Assembly (NCBI GenBank): GCA_903867855.1
Contig: CAIPTA010000119.1
Location: forward strand, 1-33,731
Direction: 5' to 3'
From: Oligoflexia bacterium
GTDB taxonomy: Bacteria > Bdellovibrionota > UBA1018 > CAIPTA01
DNA length: 33,731 nucleotides
Position numbers and translations under genes: made by a program. Positions 8,208-17,619 of the stretch are shown here, in pieces (the stretch's first letter is position 1; every line of letters starts with the position of its first letter). Under the pieces are notes generated by a model. It did no database searches and was not told the DNA's origin. It saw only the letters and a list, made by a program, of their open reading frames with translations.

Positions 8208-8942
8208 TTAGAATGTATAACTCAATCCGAGTGTTAAGTAGTTGCTCGTATTGCTATCACTATTCGCATTTAATACTCCGTTTGTTGCGCCAGGAGCGGA
8301 ATACATTACCGACATGAAATCCAAACGAACGGCGAAGTATCTGCTAATGAAAAACTTCATTCCAGTACCCCAGTGAAAACCGGTATAACTAGCGGCATAA
8401 ACATTTGAATTTCCGGTGCTGCTATAGTTCAGATCAATCTCTGAAGTAACGCTGTCTACACCAAGTTCAAAATCCCAGTCCATATATACGATCTGGTTGA
8501 ACATATTGAATTTGGCATAAAAGGGTAAGTACAGAACGCTTCCACCCACGAATGATTTCACATCGCGAATCGAGGGAATCACACTCGTTACAGAACGTAG
8601 GGTATTATAGTTACTGTTCGGCGAGTTACTCGCAAGGGCCGCTACCGCAGATATCCCGAAGTTCTCATTAAAATAGTAGGAAAAGCGAGGCACCAACACA
8701 CTGGCACTGCGATAAGGTTGGCCTAAGCCGAAACCAGCGCCCACCGAAAGTTCAGCCCGCTGGCCATTTACAAACTTGCGGTTCTGTACCACATAGATCT
8801 TTTTATCGGGATCTAACCAGCTAAAATCATATTCATCTTTATCCGGAGAATCTTCTGCTCTCGCAAGCGAAGGCCCTGTAAAAAGAAAACAAAACAAAAG
8901 AGCGAAAAATAAGTTCGCCGGCTTTTGCAAACGAGACAGCAT
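8208..8942 (-). CDS. Outer-membrane beta-barrel protein (GltA/GltB or NfsA/B-like)
   Basis: A 244-residue exported protein. The signal peptide begins MLSRLQKPANLFF and probably ends SLARA. The mature protein has alternating beta-strand patterns, a PRFSYYFNENFGISAVA segment typical of small deltaproteobacterial barrels, and a C-terminal YLTLGLSYTF ending in phenylalanine, the usual recognition signal for barrel assembly. The start at 8942 is favoured by GGGGGG just upstream; the frame is open further to 9032 but overlaps the AddB-AddA gene. It follows that gene after 46 bases, the widest gap within the convoy, and leads the envelope module. GltA, GltB and their Nfs paralogues are barrels of this type. 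Confidence 0.8.
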   Translation of the reverse strand: MLSRLQKPANLFFALLFCFLFTGPSLARAEDSPDKDEYDFSWLDPDKKIYVVQNRKFVNGQRAELSVGAGFGLGQPYRSASVLVPRFSYYFNENFGISAVAALASNSPNSNYNTLRSVTSVIPSIRDVKSFVGGSVLYLPFYAKFNMFNQIVYMDWDFELGVDSVTSEIDLNYSSTGNSNVYAASYTGFHWGTGMKFFISRYFAVRLDFMSVMYSAPGATNGVLNANSDSNTSNYLTLGLSYTF

Positions 8943-8988
8943 AATATCCCCCCAATCCTTGGCGGATTCCACTTCAGTATTCTTAAAG

Positions 8989-11900
8989 TTAGCGTAGCAC
9001 AAATTCGCTTCCAACATCACAGTGCAAAACATAAGGACAAGAAAAACAAGAATCTTTCTCGGTTATTCCACGCGACCGTGGATTTCTTCCTGTTTCCGTG
9101 ATGGCATAATTCTCTTGGAGGCGGATAATTTCCTCAGAAACGAGCTTCTCTGTTTCCAATGTATATCCGCTCACAGGTATCACGTCTGCCGTAAGCAAAC
9201 TCACAAGATAGGCATCCACTCTTGGATTATCGATTCCATCCTCTCGCAGCTTCCGCTCAATTGCACTTCGATAGGCGGCTAGCTGAAATTCGTAGCGCTC
9301 GCGACTCTCTTCCAGGATCGACGATTTATAGTCCACTACCGTCCAATGATCTGCGGAGTGCCGAATGAGGCGATCCATGGCTCCATGAATTTTCACACTC
9401 GCAAAGCTCCAAACAAATGGGATCTCAGGAAAGGCCTCCACAGAATCGGCAAAAAGTTTCTGGCCGATTTCCGAGGATAGGAATCGCTCCAACACTTGCA
9501 TGTCTAAATTTAGAAGCTCATCTAATACTTCGCGCTTCTCCGCAGCGCCTTGGGCAAAGTAGGCTTCTTCGAGCCAAAGCCGCGCACTAGCTCGATCAAA
9601 ATTCGTATTTTTTATTCGTTCCAAAACGCGGTGAAGTGCAATGCCCCGCTCTTTGCGCTCCACCTCCAGTTTTCGAAGGAGCAAGCCCACTCTTTCCCGT
9701 TCTGGATCATCTTTCACCAGTTTTCGCTTGGCTGCTTTTAGTTTCTTTGTCCATTCCAGGGGAACTGGCCACTGTGCCACCACCAAATCATCCCACTTCT
9801 GCACAAATTTCAGGCGGTGAAACTCTCCACAAAACTGATAGGCGGCTATCTCCGAAATACTAGTAGAGGAAACTCCAGGGGTAATTTTTGAGAAAATTGG
9901 CAAATCACTTCCCGTATTTACCAAGGCCGTTGGTGCTTTCTCCGCGATATTACCTTTAACTTGATTGGCGTCTACGCGCTGAAAGTTTTCACTAGCCGGT
10001 AAAGCACGCAAAATATTTGCCCAAGCACCGCCACGCTTGGCTTGCTTCTGCAAGAAGATATACTGCTCACTTTTGGCTCTTGTGAGCGCCACATAAAGAA
10101 GACGCTTCGATTCTGCTTCTTCTCTTTCTTTGTTTTTTTCTTTGAGCAGGGCGATGGTGTCGGAATCCTTCTCCTCCTCCGACTGCGGAACCAAGGCAGC
10201 ACCTACACTAGGCATAAATCGCAAACTGCCGCGCTCTGGCGGTGAAGCAGAATCTAGATCTGGCAAAATTACCACCTCAAACTCCAAGCCCTTCGAGGCA
10301 TGCACGGTCATGATTTGTACGGCACCATGAGTAGCTTCTTCCGAGAGGGATTCTTCGCGAACAGCAGAATCCTCGCTCTCCCAGCCGGCCCAGTGGGATA
10401 GCAATTCCACCAAATCAAAGCGAGAAAGATTCTGCTCCTCCAGTGATTCCACGATCCGAATAAACTTTTCCGCCTGCATACGGAGATGGCGAGTGGCCAT
10501 AGCGGGGTGCTTACGCAGGATTGCGCGCAGTAATTCGCTCATGCACATCACTCTAGTATCCCGGCGCCAGGAAAAGAGTTTGCTAAAAAGAGTGGGGTCT
10601 AATTTATGCCAAAGATTTTTTCCCTCTCGCTCACGTAGCGAAAATATTTCTCGGTCGCTAAGTGCGAACCAAGGCGAACGCAATAAGGCGAGCAGAGCCA
10701 GATCATTATCGCTAGCATAGAGTGATCTGAGCAGAGATAAACAATCCAAAATGATCATTTGCTGGTAGAACGCGCTACTACTGCCGAGACGAAAGGGAAT
10801 CGCGGCCTCTTTGAGGGCCTGGAAATAATCGCGATTCCCGGAGAGCTTGCGAAATAAAATAGTAATATCGTCTAATTTCTTTCCATTAAGGATTAACTCT
10901 TGAATCTGGCGAACAAGCAATGCTGCTTCTGTTTTCCTTCTCGTTTCCGCAGAATTATCTTCCTCACTAAGGGAATACTCCATTAGCTGCACTGGGCTCC
11001 CTGGCTTTTTATGGGCCTGCACTTCAGCCCAATTCGCCTCAAAGCTTGGTCCGCCACCATCGGGTGCTGGGAACATCGCTTTGGAAACTTCCGTGGCAAA
11101 ATCTACGAGCCGAGCCTGGCTACGATAGTTCGTATCCAACTCATAGAGATTTCCTAGTGCGTGTGCTTCTCGACGCAAGGATTGAAACACGCTTACATCT
11201 GCATCTCGAAAACGATAGATCGACTGTTTAGCATCACCCACCACAAAAGCATTGGCGAAATTCGGCTTAGCCACAAACTCCAGAATGGAACGCTGAATCG
11301 AATTGGTGTCTTGAAATTCATCCACTAATAATAGATCGATCGAATCACGAATAAGTTTCGCGCCCTCCGGAGTTCTCATCGCCTTCAAGGCGAGCCGCTC
11401 TAGATCACTGAAGTCCATTTTCGATTGATCAAACTTCACTTCATCATAGCTCACGCAGTAAAGTTGGAAAAGCTCAAGGAGTGCAGAAAGAGTTTTCAAA
11501 TTTTCTAGTTCTGGCAGAATGAATTTTTCTGGTCGTGGGGCTCGTCCATTAGCATAGTCCAAGATCCGTTGCGCTTGTTCCTCTACAAGAGATCTACTGC
11601 GCACCAATACTTCTAGCATCGATTGCACAGAGGAGCGCCCATACTCCTGATTTAAAATTTCTAACAGCTCGTGCACTCTCGGCCTATTCGATAAAAATAA
11701 TTCTTGAAAAAGCTGAGTTTGTAATTCCGTTGCGGCCTTTGCATCCAGCATCTCTGCCAATGGATTGGCACCCGCCTGCAGTGGCAACTCATTGATGATA
11801 CGCCTACAGAATCCATGAATAGTGCTCACTTGAGATTGGGCCTGAGCTGCGATCTCGGCGCCATATTCCTCAATCAGTAAGTGGCTCAAGCGCTCAGAGA

Positions 11901-14900
11901 GTTCCGCTGCGGCTTTTTCCGAAAAGGTGATCGCTGTAAATCGCTCTACCGCCTGAAAAGGCGTGAGCCCAGTGGCCACTTTTTTCGCAAGGAAGCGCTT
12001 CACTTTTTCTACCAGCACTGTGGTTTTTCCCGTGCCTGCACTAGCCTCTAGAAATACGAGAGCCCCTTCCTTGCTTAAGGCCTCCTCCTGACGATCACTA
12101 AATACTACAGCCCGCTTCTCTTTGGCCGCAGTCAAAGGCGTTGGGGCTTCGAGCAAGCTAAGAAAATTTTCTTGAGTGATTCGCTGTTGCGCGGGATATT
12201 CCACCATTTCCGCTTCAGTGATCCGGCAAGCGGGTCTCACTCGGCACATGGAACAATCCGAGGGTTTCAGCGGTGCCACAGGAAAACTTCCACTTTCGAT
12301 CCTGCTGGCAATCTGGGAAATCTCCTCGCGTGCGGATTCCCGCAGTGTCTCAAACTCCTGATCTTCCACGAGCGCACCTGAATTTGCGCGTAGTGAAAAA
12401 TAGCGTTTCCCCTCTTCGGCATCTTTTTTCTTCGATAGATTCAAACTTTTCTTAATTAAGCCTTGGTTCAAGCTTAAATCACGGATGCTTCCATAGTAAG
12501 CTGCGGCAGGTTCCAACTCCACTCGGCTCGCCACCGCATCCACATAAACAAAAAGCTGAAAATCTTGTAGCTCCTTTACCTCTTTGGATTTGGGGGTGTT
12601 TCCAATTTTATAGTCCACCACAAAGAAGAAGCCATTGTGGGCATCGATATCAATACGATCCACCACACCCTTAAATTCCCTACCAGCAATGGGAAGGGAA
12701 AATTTCCACTCACAATCTAAAACCTCTACTTCTGGATTTTTTGTGAAAAAATTGGCCTCTTCAGCAATATATAGGCGCAATATTCGCTCCAGGCGCTTCA
12801 CCTGCAAAGTAAAGAGCCCCACATTGCCCATATAGTAGCGAGTTTTCATTTCACTGCTGGCGAGCACTACGGATTCTTGGAGTAAGCGTGCCCTTTCTTC
12901 TTCGCTGGTGGCTCTTCTTCCCTTCTTCTCACGGTAAAAAAGCTCTAACACCCTGTGCGCGAAGCTGCCCTCATCGAGCCTGCGAATATCTAATTCTGGA
13001 GCCTGCACCTTATCTTCAATTTTTAAAACCCTTCCAACAAACGCCAGGAAGGCACACTTTTTATATTCATTAATGAGGCTCGCAGAATAGTGGTCTGGAT
13101 GAAATACCCCAACTTCTCCAGGCGCCTCTACCGGATTCGCCTCTTCAAAAGAAACAATGGCTTGCGGCCACTCTCTTTTTTCTAGGCTCACTGTAGAAAG
13201 CACCCAAGTTGGCGTTAGTTCAGCGCCAAGCAAGTTTTCCTTCGCTCGCGAAAATAGAATCCTACTCTGCGAATGCAACGATCTAAAATATTGCAGAAAC
13301 TCGAGTTCTGCTTCTAGGCGGGTGGGGAGCAGGTAATCAGAAAGCTTACGCCTCACGTTCTCTTCCAAAAAGAAAGAGGCTCTGCTTACTGGCTCTAAAC
13401 TCGAATTCATTCCTAGGACGAGAAGGAGCGTTTTTTCTCCTAATGGAGGTAGCCACTCGCCAAAATTTCCCAGTAAAAATTGATCACTTAATTTTTCAAA
13501 GAGTAGCTCAGGCTTTGCCCGCAGAGAAAGGCTAAGTTCACTAAGCCAATCGGCAAAACTATAATCGCCTCGCAAACTCGTGCCTAGGTGAGCCGATTTT
13601 CTCAAGATAGCGGCCAATATGGTGTGTGCCTCACGCTCTGAGCCGAGAGATAGTGGTAGTTTCGCAAGATTCGCAAACTGAGAGAGTTCTGCAAACTTTT
13701 GTAAGGCTTCATGAAAAACGATCGCTGTGCCCTTTCGAGGAAACAGAAGATGGAGGCGCTCTAGTTCCTTCGCAAAACTAGCAATCTCCGCATCCATTTC
13801 GCTGCGCTCTTTCCATTCACGCAGGCCTTTGCGAATTCCGAGGCGACTTGCCTTCAACGCCAGTTCAGGCCAGAAATTTTCTCCACGGGTGGCAGAAAGC
13901 AACTCCGCATACTGGAGCGCTGGCCCTAAGGCATAATCTTCCGATATCAAGGCTAGCGCCTGAAGAATAAATTTTCCAAAGGGATGAGATTCAGGCGTAC
14001 TCGCAAAGATTTTTCTATCGAGACCTAAGGCGGCACCAAATTCCGATTCCATCGCGGGAGATTGAAATAGGTTTTTCTCAAAGAGAAAGCAAACACGCTC
14101 AAACTCGTTGCGCTCCACAACGAGACGAGCCAAAGTGGCCGCAGCGCGAAGCTCTTCCGATTCCAACTGTGATTCTGCCATTACATAAACGGAATCCTTC
14201 GATTCTAGATGAGACGTATTGCCTACACTAATCTCACCACTAAAATTAGTGGCCAAATTTCTCACCAACAGAAGCGAAGATGACCACTCAGCCTGCTCTT
14301 TGGCCTTCAGCGTTGATTGAATAGCTTCTTCACTAGCGTGCACGGCCACAAAGATAGGGACTCTGCGAGCTAGCGACTGCAATAGTTCCACCTCCAGCAA
14401 ACAGGCATCACTGAATCCCAAAAAATAGAGCGGAATATCCCAGTTTGTTTCCACCGCCGCTTCTAGCAAATCGCTCTCATCGCATTCTCTGGGATTTGCT
14501 GCTTGTAACCTAGCAGCAAAGGCCGCTGCAAGAATCCATAGTTCGGCATATTCTGCTTCGCGATGTTTCCCGAGGAGCTCCATGGCTCTCTCTAGCTGAT
14601 CCCGATTTTTTAGCCCTGCGAGATGAAGCTCTTTTATACTCGAAAGTATGGAGGCGAAGAAGGATTCATTCTTCAACAAAGTTGCCAGAAGAGGTAGATG
14701 GCCTGCCTCCACAAGCAGCTTCGACGTTTCTCGAAAAAGTTCGCGCTCACGCACTGGATCTATATTGCGAATCGCAATTTTTTGGGAAATAAACACTTCG
14801 CGAGCTCTATCCTTAATCCAAGTGTTCCAAGGATAGAGCGTGGCTCCGAGCCGCACGTTGCGCTTTAAAAATAGTCTCTGCTCTAGCCATTGCAATCCAA

Positions 14901-15039
14901 GATCGCCCACATGTGGGCCTAAAATAAGATGTGCCTCACCCGTTTCTAAAAATTTTTCTGCAAAGTGATAGGCATTAGCCCAATCCTTCCCTGCAGGAAT
15001 AAAACGAATACTGGGAGTTTTAGAGAACGAAGAATTCAC
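8989..15039 (-). CDS. addB/addA: AddB-AddA fusion: helicase with two Fe-S nuclease domains
   Basis: A 2016-residue chain in which an AddB-like half (about 1-960) precedes an AddA-like half (about 975-2016). AddAB enzymes resect broken DNA ends and load RecA. The AddB half lacks a recognisable Walker A near its N-terminus (GPHVGDLG at the expected place). It carries a PD-(D/E)XK nuclease with His695, Asp794 and Asp809-Tyr-Lys811, and the Fe-S staple pattern Cys662, Cys929-x2-Cys932-x5-Cys938. The AddA half has Walker A SAGTGKT (Lys1005), Walker B DEFQDT (Asp1240-Glu1241), NYRS, VHASKGLE and LTRAK motifs of UvrD-type helicases. It has a second nuclease with His1803, Asp1889, Asp1903-Tyr-Lys1905, and again Cys1737 and Cys1998-x2-Cys2001-x5-Cys2007. 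It overlaps purM by ATGA. No stop, frameshift or strong internal start separates the halves. Confidence 0.93.
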   Translation of the reverse strand: MNSSFSKTPSIRFIPAGKDWANAYHFAEKFLETGEAHLILGPHVGDLGLQWLEQRLFLKRNVRLGATLYPWNTWIKDRAREVFISQKIAIRNIDPVRERELFRETSKLLVEAGHLPLLATLLKNESFFASILSSIKELHLAGLKNRDQLERAMELLGKHREAEYAELWILAAAFAARLQAANPRECDESDLLEAAVETNWDIPLYFLGFSDACLLEVELLQSLARRVPIFVAVHASEEAIQSTLKAKEQAEWSSSLLLVRNLATNFSGEISVGNTSHLESKDSVYVMAESQLESEELRAAATLARLVVERNEFERVCFLFEKNLFQSPAMESEFGAALGLDRKIFASTPESHPFGKFILQALALISEDYALGPALQYAELLSATRGENFWPELALKASRLGIRKGLREWKERSEMDAEIASFAKELERLHLLFPRKGTAIVFHEALQKFAELSQFANLAKLPLSLGSEREAHTILAAILRKSAHLGTSLRGDYSFADWLSELSLSLRAKPELLFEKLSDQFLLGNFGEWLPPLGEKTLLLVLGMNSSLEPVSRASFFLEENVRRKLSDYLLPTRLEAELEFLQYFRSLHSQSRILFSRAKENLLGAELTPTWVLSTVSLEKREWPQAIVSFEEANPVEAPGEVGVFHPDHYSASLINEYKKCAFLAFVGRVLKIEDKVQAPELDIRRLDEGSFAHRVLELFYREKKGRRATSEEERARLLQESVVLASSEMKTRYYMGNVGLFTLQVKRLERILRLYIAEEANFFTKNPEVEVLDCEWKFSLPIAGREFKGVVDRIDIDAHNGFFFVVDYKIGNTPKSKEVKELQDFQLFVYVDAVASRVELEPAAAYYGSIRDLSLNQGLIKKSLNLSKKKDAEEGKRYFSLRANSGALVEDQEFETLRESAREEISQIASRIESGSFPVAPLKPSDCSMCRVRPACRITEAEMVEYPAQQRITQENFLSLLEAPTPLTAAKEKRAVVFSDRQEEALSKEGALVFLEASAGTGKTTVLVEKVKRFLAKKVATGLTPFQAVERFTAITFSEKAAAELSERLSHLLIEEYGAEIAAQAQSQVSTIHGFCRRIINELPLQAGANPLAEMLDAKAATELQTQLFQELFLSNRPRVHELLEILNQEYGRSSVQSMLEVLVRSRSLVEEQAQRILDYANGRAPRPEKFILPELENLKTLSALLELFQLYCVSYDEVKFDQSKMDFSDLERLALKAMRTPEGAKLIRDSIDLLLVDEFQDTNSIQRSILEFVAKPNFANAFVVGDAKQSIYRFRDADVSVFQSLRREAHALGNLYELDTNYRSQARLVDFATEVSKAMFPAPDGGGPSFEANWAEVQAHKKPGSPVQLMEYSLSEEDNSAETRRKTEAALLVRQIQELILNGKKLDDITILFRKLSGNRDYFQALKEAAIPFRLGSSSAFYQQMIILDCLSLLRSLYASDNDLALLALLRSPWFALSDREIFSLREREGKNLWHKLDPTLFSKLFSWRRDTRVMCMSELLRAILRKHPAMATRHLRMQAEKFIRIVESLEEQNLSRFDLVELLSHWAGWESEDSAVREESLSEEATHGAVQIMTVHASKGLEFEVVILPDLDSASPPERGSLRFMPSVGAALVPQSEEEKDSDTIALLKEKNKEREEAESKRLLYVALTRAKSEQYIFLQKQAKRGGAWANILRALPASENFQRVDANQVKGNIAEKAPTALVNTGSDLPIFSKITPGVSSTSISEIAAYQFCGEFHRLKFVQKWDDLVVAQWPVPLEWTKKLKAAKRKLVKDDPERERVGLLLRKLEVERKERGIALHRVLERIKNTNFDRASARLWLEEAYFAQGAAEKREVLDELLNLDMQVLERFLSSEIGQKLFADSVEAFPEIPFVWSFASVKIHGAMDRLIRHSADHWTVVDYKSSILEESRERYEFQLAAYRSAIERKLREDGIDNPRVDAYLVSLLTADVIPVSGYTLETEKLVSEEIIRLQENYAITETGRNPRSRGITEKDSCFSCPYVLHCDVGSEFVLR

Positions 15040-16034
15040 TGGATCAACAAATCCAATCCACGGGCCTTCAACGTTACACCTACTGGTTTCTTTACCACAT
15101 CACCGATGAGATGAGCGTCTTCGCCACGCTTCCGTAAAAATTTTACCAGCTCTTCACCCTTGCTCGTAGCAATCACGAAGCCGAGGCCCATATTGAAAGT
15201 GGAATACATCTCTAGATCATCTAGCTCCGCCCTAGATTGTAAGAGTTGAAAAAAACTCGGCAGCGCAGGTAAATTCGATATTCGATAGCCAAATTTTCCA
15301 TTGATGCGCGGAATATTATGAAAGCCCGAACCAGTGATATGAGCACATCCTTTAATCTGAAATGTATTTTTTGTCAGAGCTGCCATCACCGAAGCTACAT
15401 AGAGTTTTGTTGGAGTAAGTGCCTGAAGCAGCAAATCCTTTTCTTCCGGACGAATCAGTTTACGCAGCAATGAATAGCCATTCGAATGCGGACCACTCGA
15501 AGTAATGCCAACGAGTTGATCACCTACCTTTAATTTTTTCCCATCAAGAACTTTTGACTTCTTCACCTCACCCACACAGAAGCCGGCCAAATCATAGTCG
15601 CCATCAGGGTACATACCGGGCATCTCTGCCGTTTCGCCACCCACGAGAGCCATTTTCGTTTCCAAACAACCCTGCACAACTCCCTCAAGAATTGCTTCGC
15701 TCACTGCGAGGTCTAATTTTCCGCAGCCTATGTAGTCGAGAAAGAAAAGCGGCTTTGCACCTGTGCAAATCACATCATTCGCGCACATTGCTACTAAATC
15801 CACACCAATCGTATCGTGTTTCTGTAGCGCCTGAGCGATTCGCAATTTGGTGCCCACGCCATCCGTGCCTGCGGCCAAATACTTTCCCCCACCAATATCA
15901 AAGAGAGAGGCAAAACCACCCACGCCACTCTTCACTTCTTTGCCGTAAGTACTCTTTACTCGCTTCTGAATTCGCGCCACAAAAGCATCGCCCTTATCGC
16001 GATCCACTCCGGATTGTTCATAGGTAATTGGCAT
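15036..16034 (-). CDS. purM: Phosphoribosylformylglycinamidine cyclo-ligase
   Basis: PurM (332 residues, usual length about 340-350) closes the imidazole ring, turning FGAM and ATP into AIR, step 5 of purine synthesis, in the cytoplasm. Motifs seen: GTDGVGTKL (ATP-binding), CANDVICTGAKPLFFLDY, GGETAEMPGMY and GITSSGPHSNGYSL. All are standard for the family. It starts 15 bases after purH and its stop overlaps the start of the AddB-AddA gene by 4 bases, so translation of the two is probably coupled. Confidence 0.97.
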   Translation of the reverse strand: MPITYEQSGVDRDKGDAFVARIQKRVKSTYGKEVKSGVGGFASLFDIGGGKYLAAGTDGVGTKLRIAQALQKHDTIGVDLVAMCANDVICTGAKPLFFLDYIGCGKLDLAVSEAILEGVVQGCLETKMALVGGETAEMPGMYPDGDYDLAGFCVGEVKKSKVLDGKKLKVGDQLVGITSSGPHSNGYSLLRKLIRPEEKDLLLQALTPTKLYVASVMAALTKNTFQIKGCAHITGSGFHNIPRINGKFGYRISNLPALPSFFQLLQSRAELDDLEMYSTFNMGLGFVIATSKGEELVKFLRKRGEDAHLIGDVVKKPVGVTLKARGLDLLIQ

Positions 16035-16049
16035 AAGAAAAACTCCTAT

Positions 16050-17618
16050 CTAGTGACGAAAATGCCGGCGCTCCGAAAAGAGCATACTGATTCCATGGCG
16101 ATCACAAGCCGCAATCACTTCTTGATCCCGAATGCTACCACCAGGTTGCACAATAAATTTAATGCCTAGCTCGGCAGACACATCCACGATATCGGCGAAG
16201 GGAAAAAATGCATCAGAAACCAAAATAAGTTTCTCGAGACTTCCCTTTTCTTTCGCCCGCGGACCAGCCAGGGCGCGCAAACTATCCACGCGATTGGGTT
16301 GCCCCATGCCAGCTCCAACCAACTGATAATTTCCCTTTGTCTCACCCACAAGCGCGATAGCATTGCTACGAAGATGTTTCCCTGCGAGCACTCCGAAATG
16401 ACATAGTGAAAAAAGTTCACGAGGAAACTCTTTTTTCGTAACAGAACGAAACTCTGGATCCTTACCCTCATCTTCATCCTGCACCAAAATTCCGCCGGAT
16501 ACAGAGCGCAGCATTTTCTCTGGTCCCGGAACTCTTGGTGCGCAAAGCAATACTCGTAGATTTTTCTTCTTTGCGAGTTCGGCAAGCGCCTCTGAGCTAA
16601 GGGATGGAGCGATGATTAGTTCCACAAACTTATCAGCCAGCCAATGCACCACATCCACATCTACCGCATGAGAAAAACAAAGAATACCACCGAAGGCACT
16701 CACTGGATCTCCAGCCCACGCCAACTGCAAGGCTTCTAGGGGGGTTTTTCCGGTGGCGAGGCCGCATGGGTTTAGATGTTTTACAATGGAAACCACATTT
16801 GAAGTGCCGTTCAATAATTGAAACACATCACTGCAGGATCGATGAGCGGCATCCGCATCGAGAATATTATTATAGGAAAGTTCTTTGCCTTGCAGGATAT
16901 CGGCAGAAGCAATCCCTGGCATATTGGAGCGCACTCGATAAAAACTGGCTGCTTGATGTGGATTTTCACCATAGCGGAGTTTGCGTCCATGCTCCAAAAA
17001 AAGAATTTGTGAATCTTCTGCTAGAAAACGTTTCGATAATTCCTCTGCAATCATCGCCTCATAGCGAGCACTCAAGGAAAAAGCCGCAGCGGCCAGGCGC
17101 TTCCTTGTTTTCAAAGAAAGCATCATCTCTTGGTCCGCTAGCTCAGCCATAATATCTGCGTACTGATGGGGGTGAGTAGCCACTGCCACATGCGCGTGAT
17201 TTTTTGCAGCAGCACGAACCATAGTGGGTCCGCCTACATCGATCTCTTCGATCAATTCCTTTTCGCTCGCATTTCGTTTCACCGCTTCAGCAAAAGGATA
17301 AAGGTTACAAACCACTAAATCAGTGGCTTCCACGCCCATCGATTTGGCAGTGGCTACATCCTCAGGATTATCGCGGCGATAGAGCAAGCTGCTAGCGAAG
17401 GGAAAACTGATGGTTTTCATTCGTCCGCCAAAGGCTTCGGGATTGCCCGTAAGCTTTTCCATCGGCGTGATGGGCACACCAGCTTCTGTTAGTTTTATGG
17501 CCGTGCCGCCAGTAGCTAGAATCTCTACTCCATTCTTTTGCAAGAATTTCGCGAAACCAATAATCCCTTCCTTATCGGACACACTAAAAAGGGCGCGCTT
17601 AATGCGTACAAGATCCAT
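16050..17618 (-). CDS. purH: Bifunctional AICAR formyltransferase / IMP cyclohydrolase
   Basis: PurH (522 residues, normal length) carries out the last two steps to IMP. The N-terminal IMP cyclohydrolase (MGS-like) domain shows SVSDKEGI, ATGGTA and the FGGRMKT segment. The C-terminal AICAR transformylase shows RYGENPHQ, the VKHLNPCG catalytic Lys-His motif (normally KHANPCG, so Ala is Leu here), DAFFPFAD, QPGGSIRDQEVI and the standard RHFRH ending. It lies one base after purQ. The formyl donor would be 10-formyltetrahydrofolate. Confidence 0.97.
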   Translation of the reverse strand: MDLVRIKRALFSVSDKEGIIGFAKFLQKNGVEILATGGTAIKLTEAGVPITPMEKLTGNPEAFGGRMKTISFPFASSLLYRRDNPEDVATAKSMGVEATDLVVCNLYPFAEAVKRNASEKELIEEIDVGGPTMVRAAAKNHAHVAVATHPHQYADIMAELADQEMMLSLKTRKRLAAAAFSLSARYEAMIAEELSKRFLAEDSQILFLEHGRKLRYGENPHQAASFYRVRSNMPGIASADILQGKELSYNNILDADAAHRSCSDVFQLLNGTSNVVSIVKHLNPCGLATGKTPLEALQLAWAGDPVSAFGGILCFSHAVDVDVVHWLADKFVELIIAPSLSSEALAELAKKKNLRVLLCAPRVPGPEKMLRSVSGGILVQDEDEGKDPEFRSVTKKEFPRELFSLCHFGVLAGKHLRSNAIALVGETKGNYQLVGAGMGQPNRVDSLRALAGPRAKEKGSLEKLILVSDAFFPFADIVDVSAELGIKFIVQPGGSIRDQEVIAACDRHGISMLFSERRHFRH

Positions 17619-17619
17619 A

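Noticed and set aside
12130..12230. Possibility that the AddB-AddA fusion is two genes joined by a sequencing error
   Set aside because: The linker codons continue normally between the AddB cysteines and the AddA Walker A, and no overlapping stop/start or ribosome binding site is visible in another frame. Raw reads would still be decisive.
15554..16027. Plus-strand frame of 157 codons rich in His, Pro and Arg
   Set aside because: It is antisense to purM, and its composition is that expected of a shadow frame.
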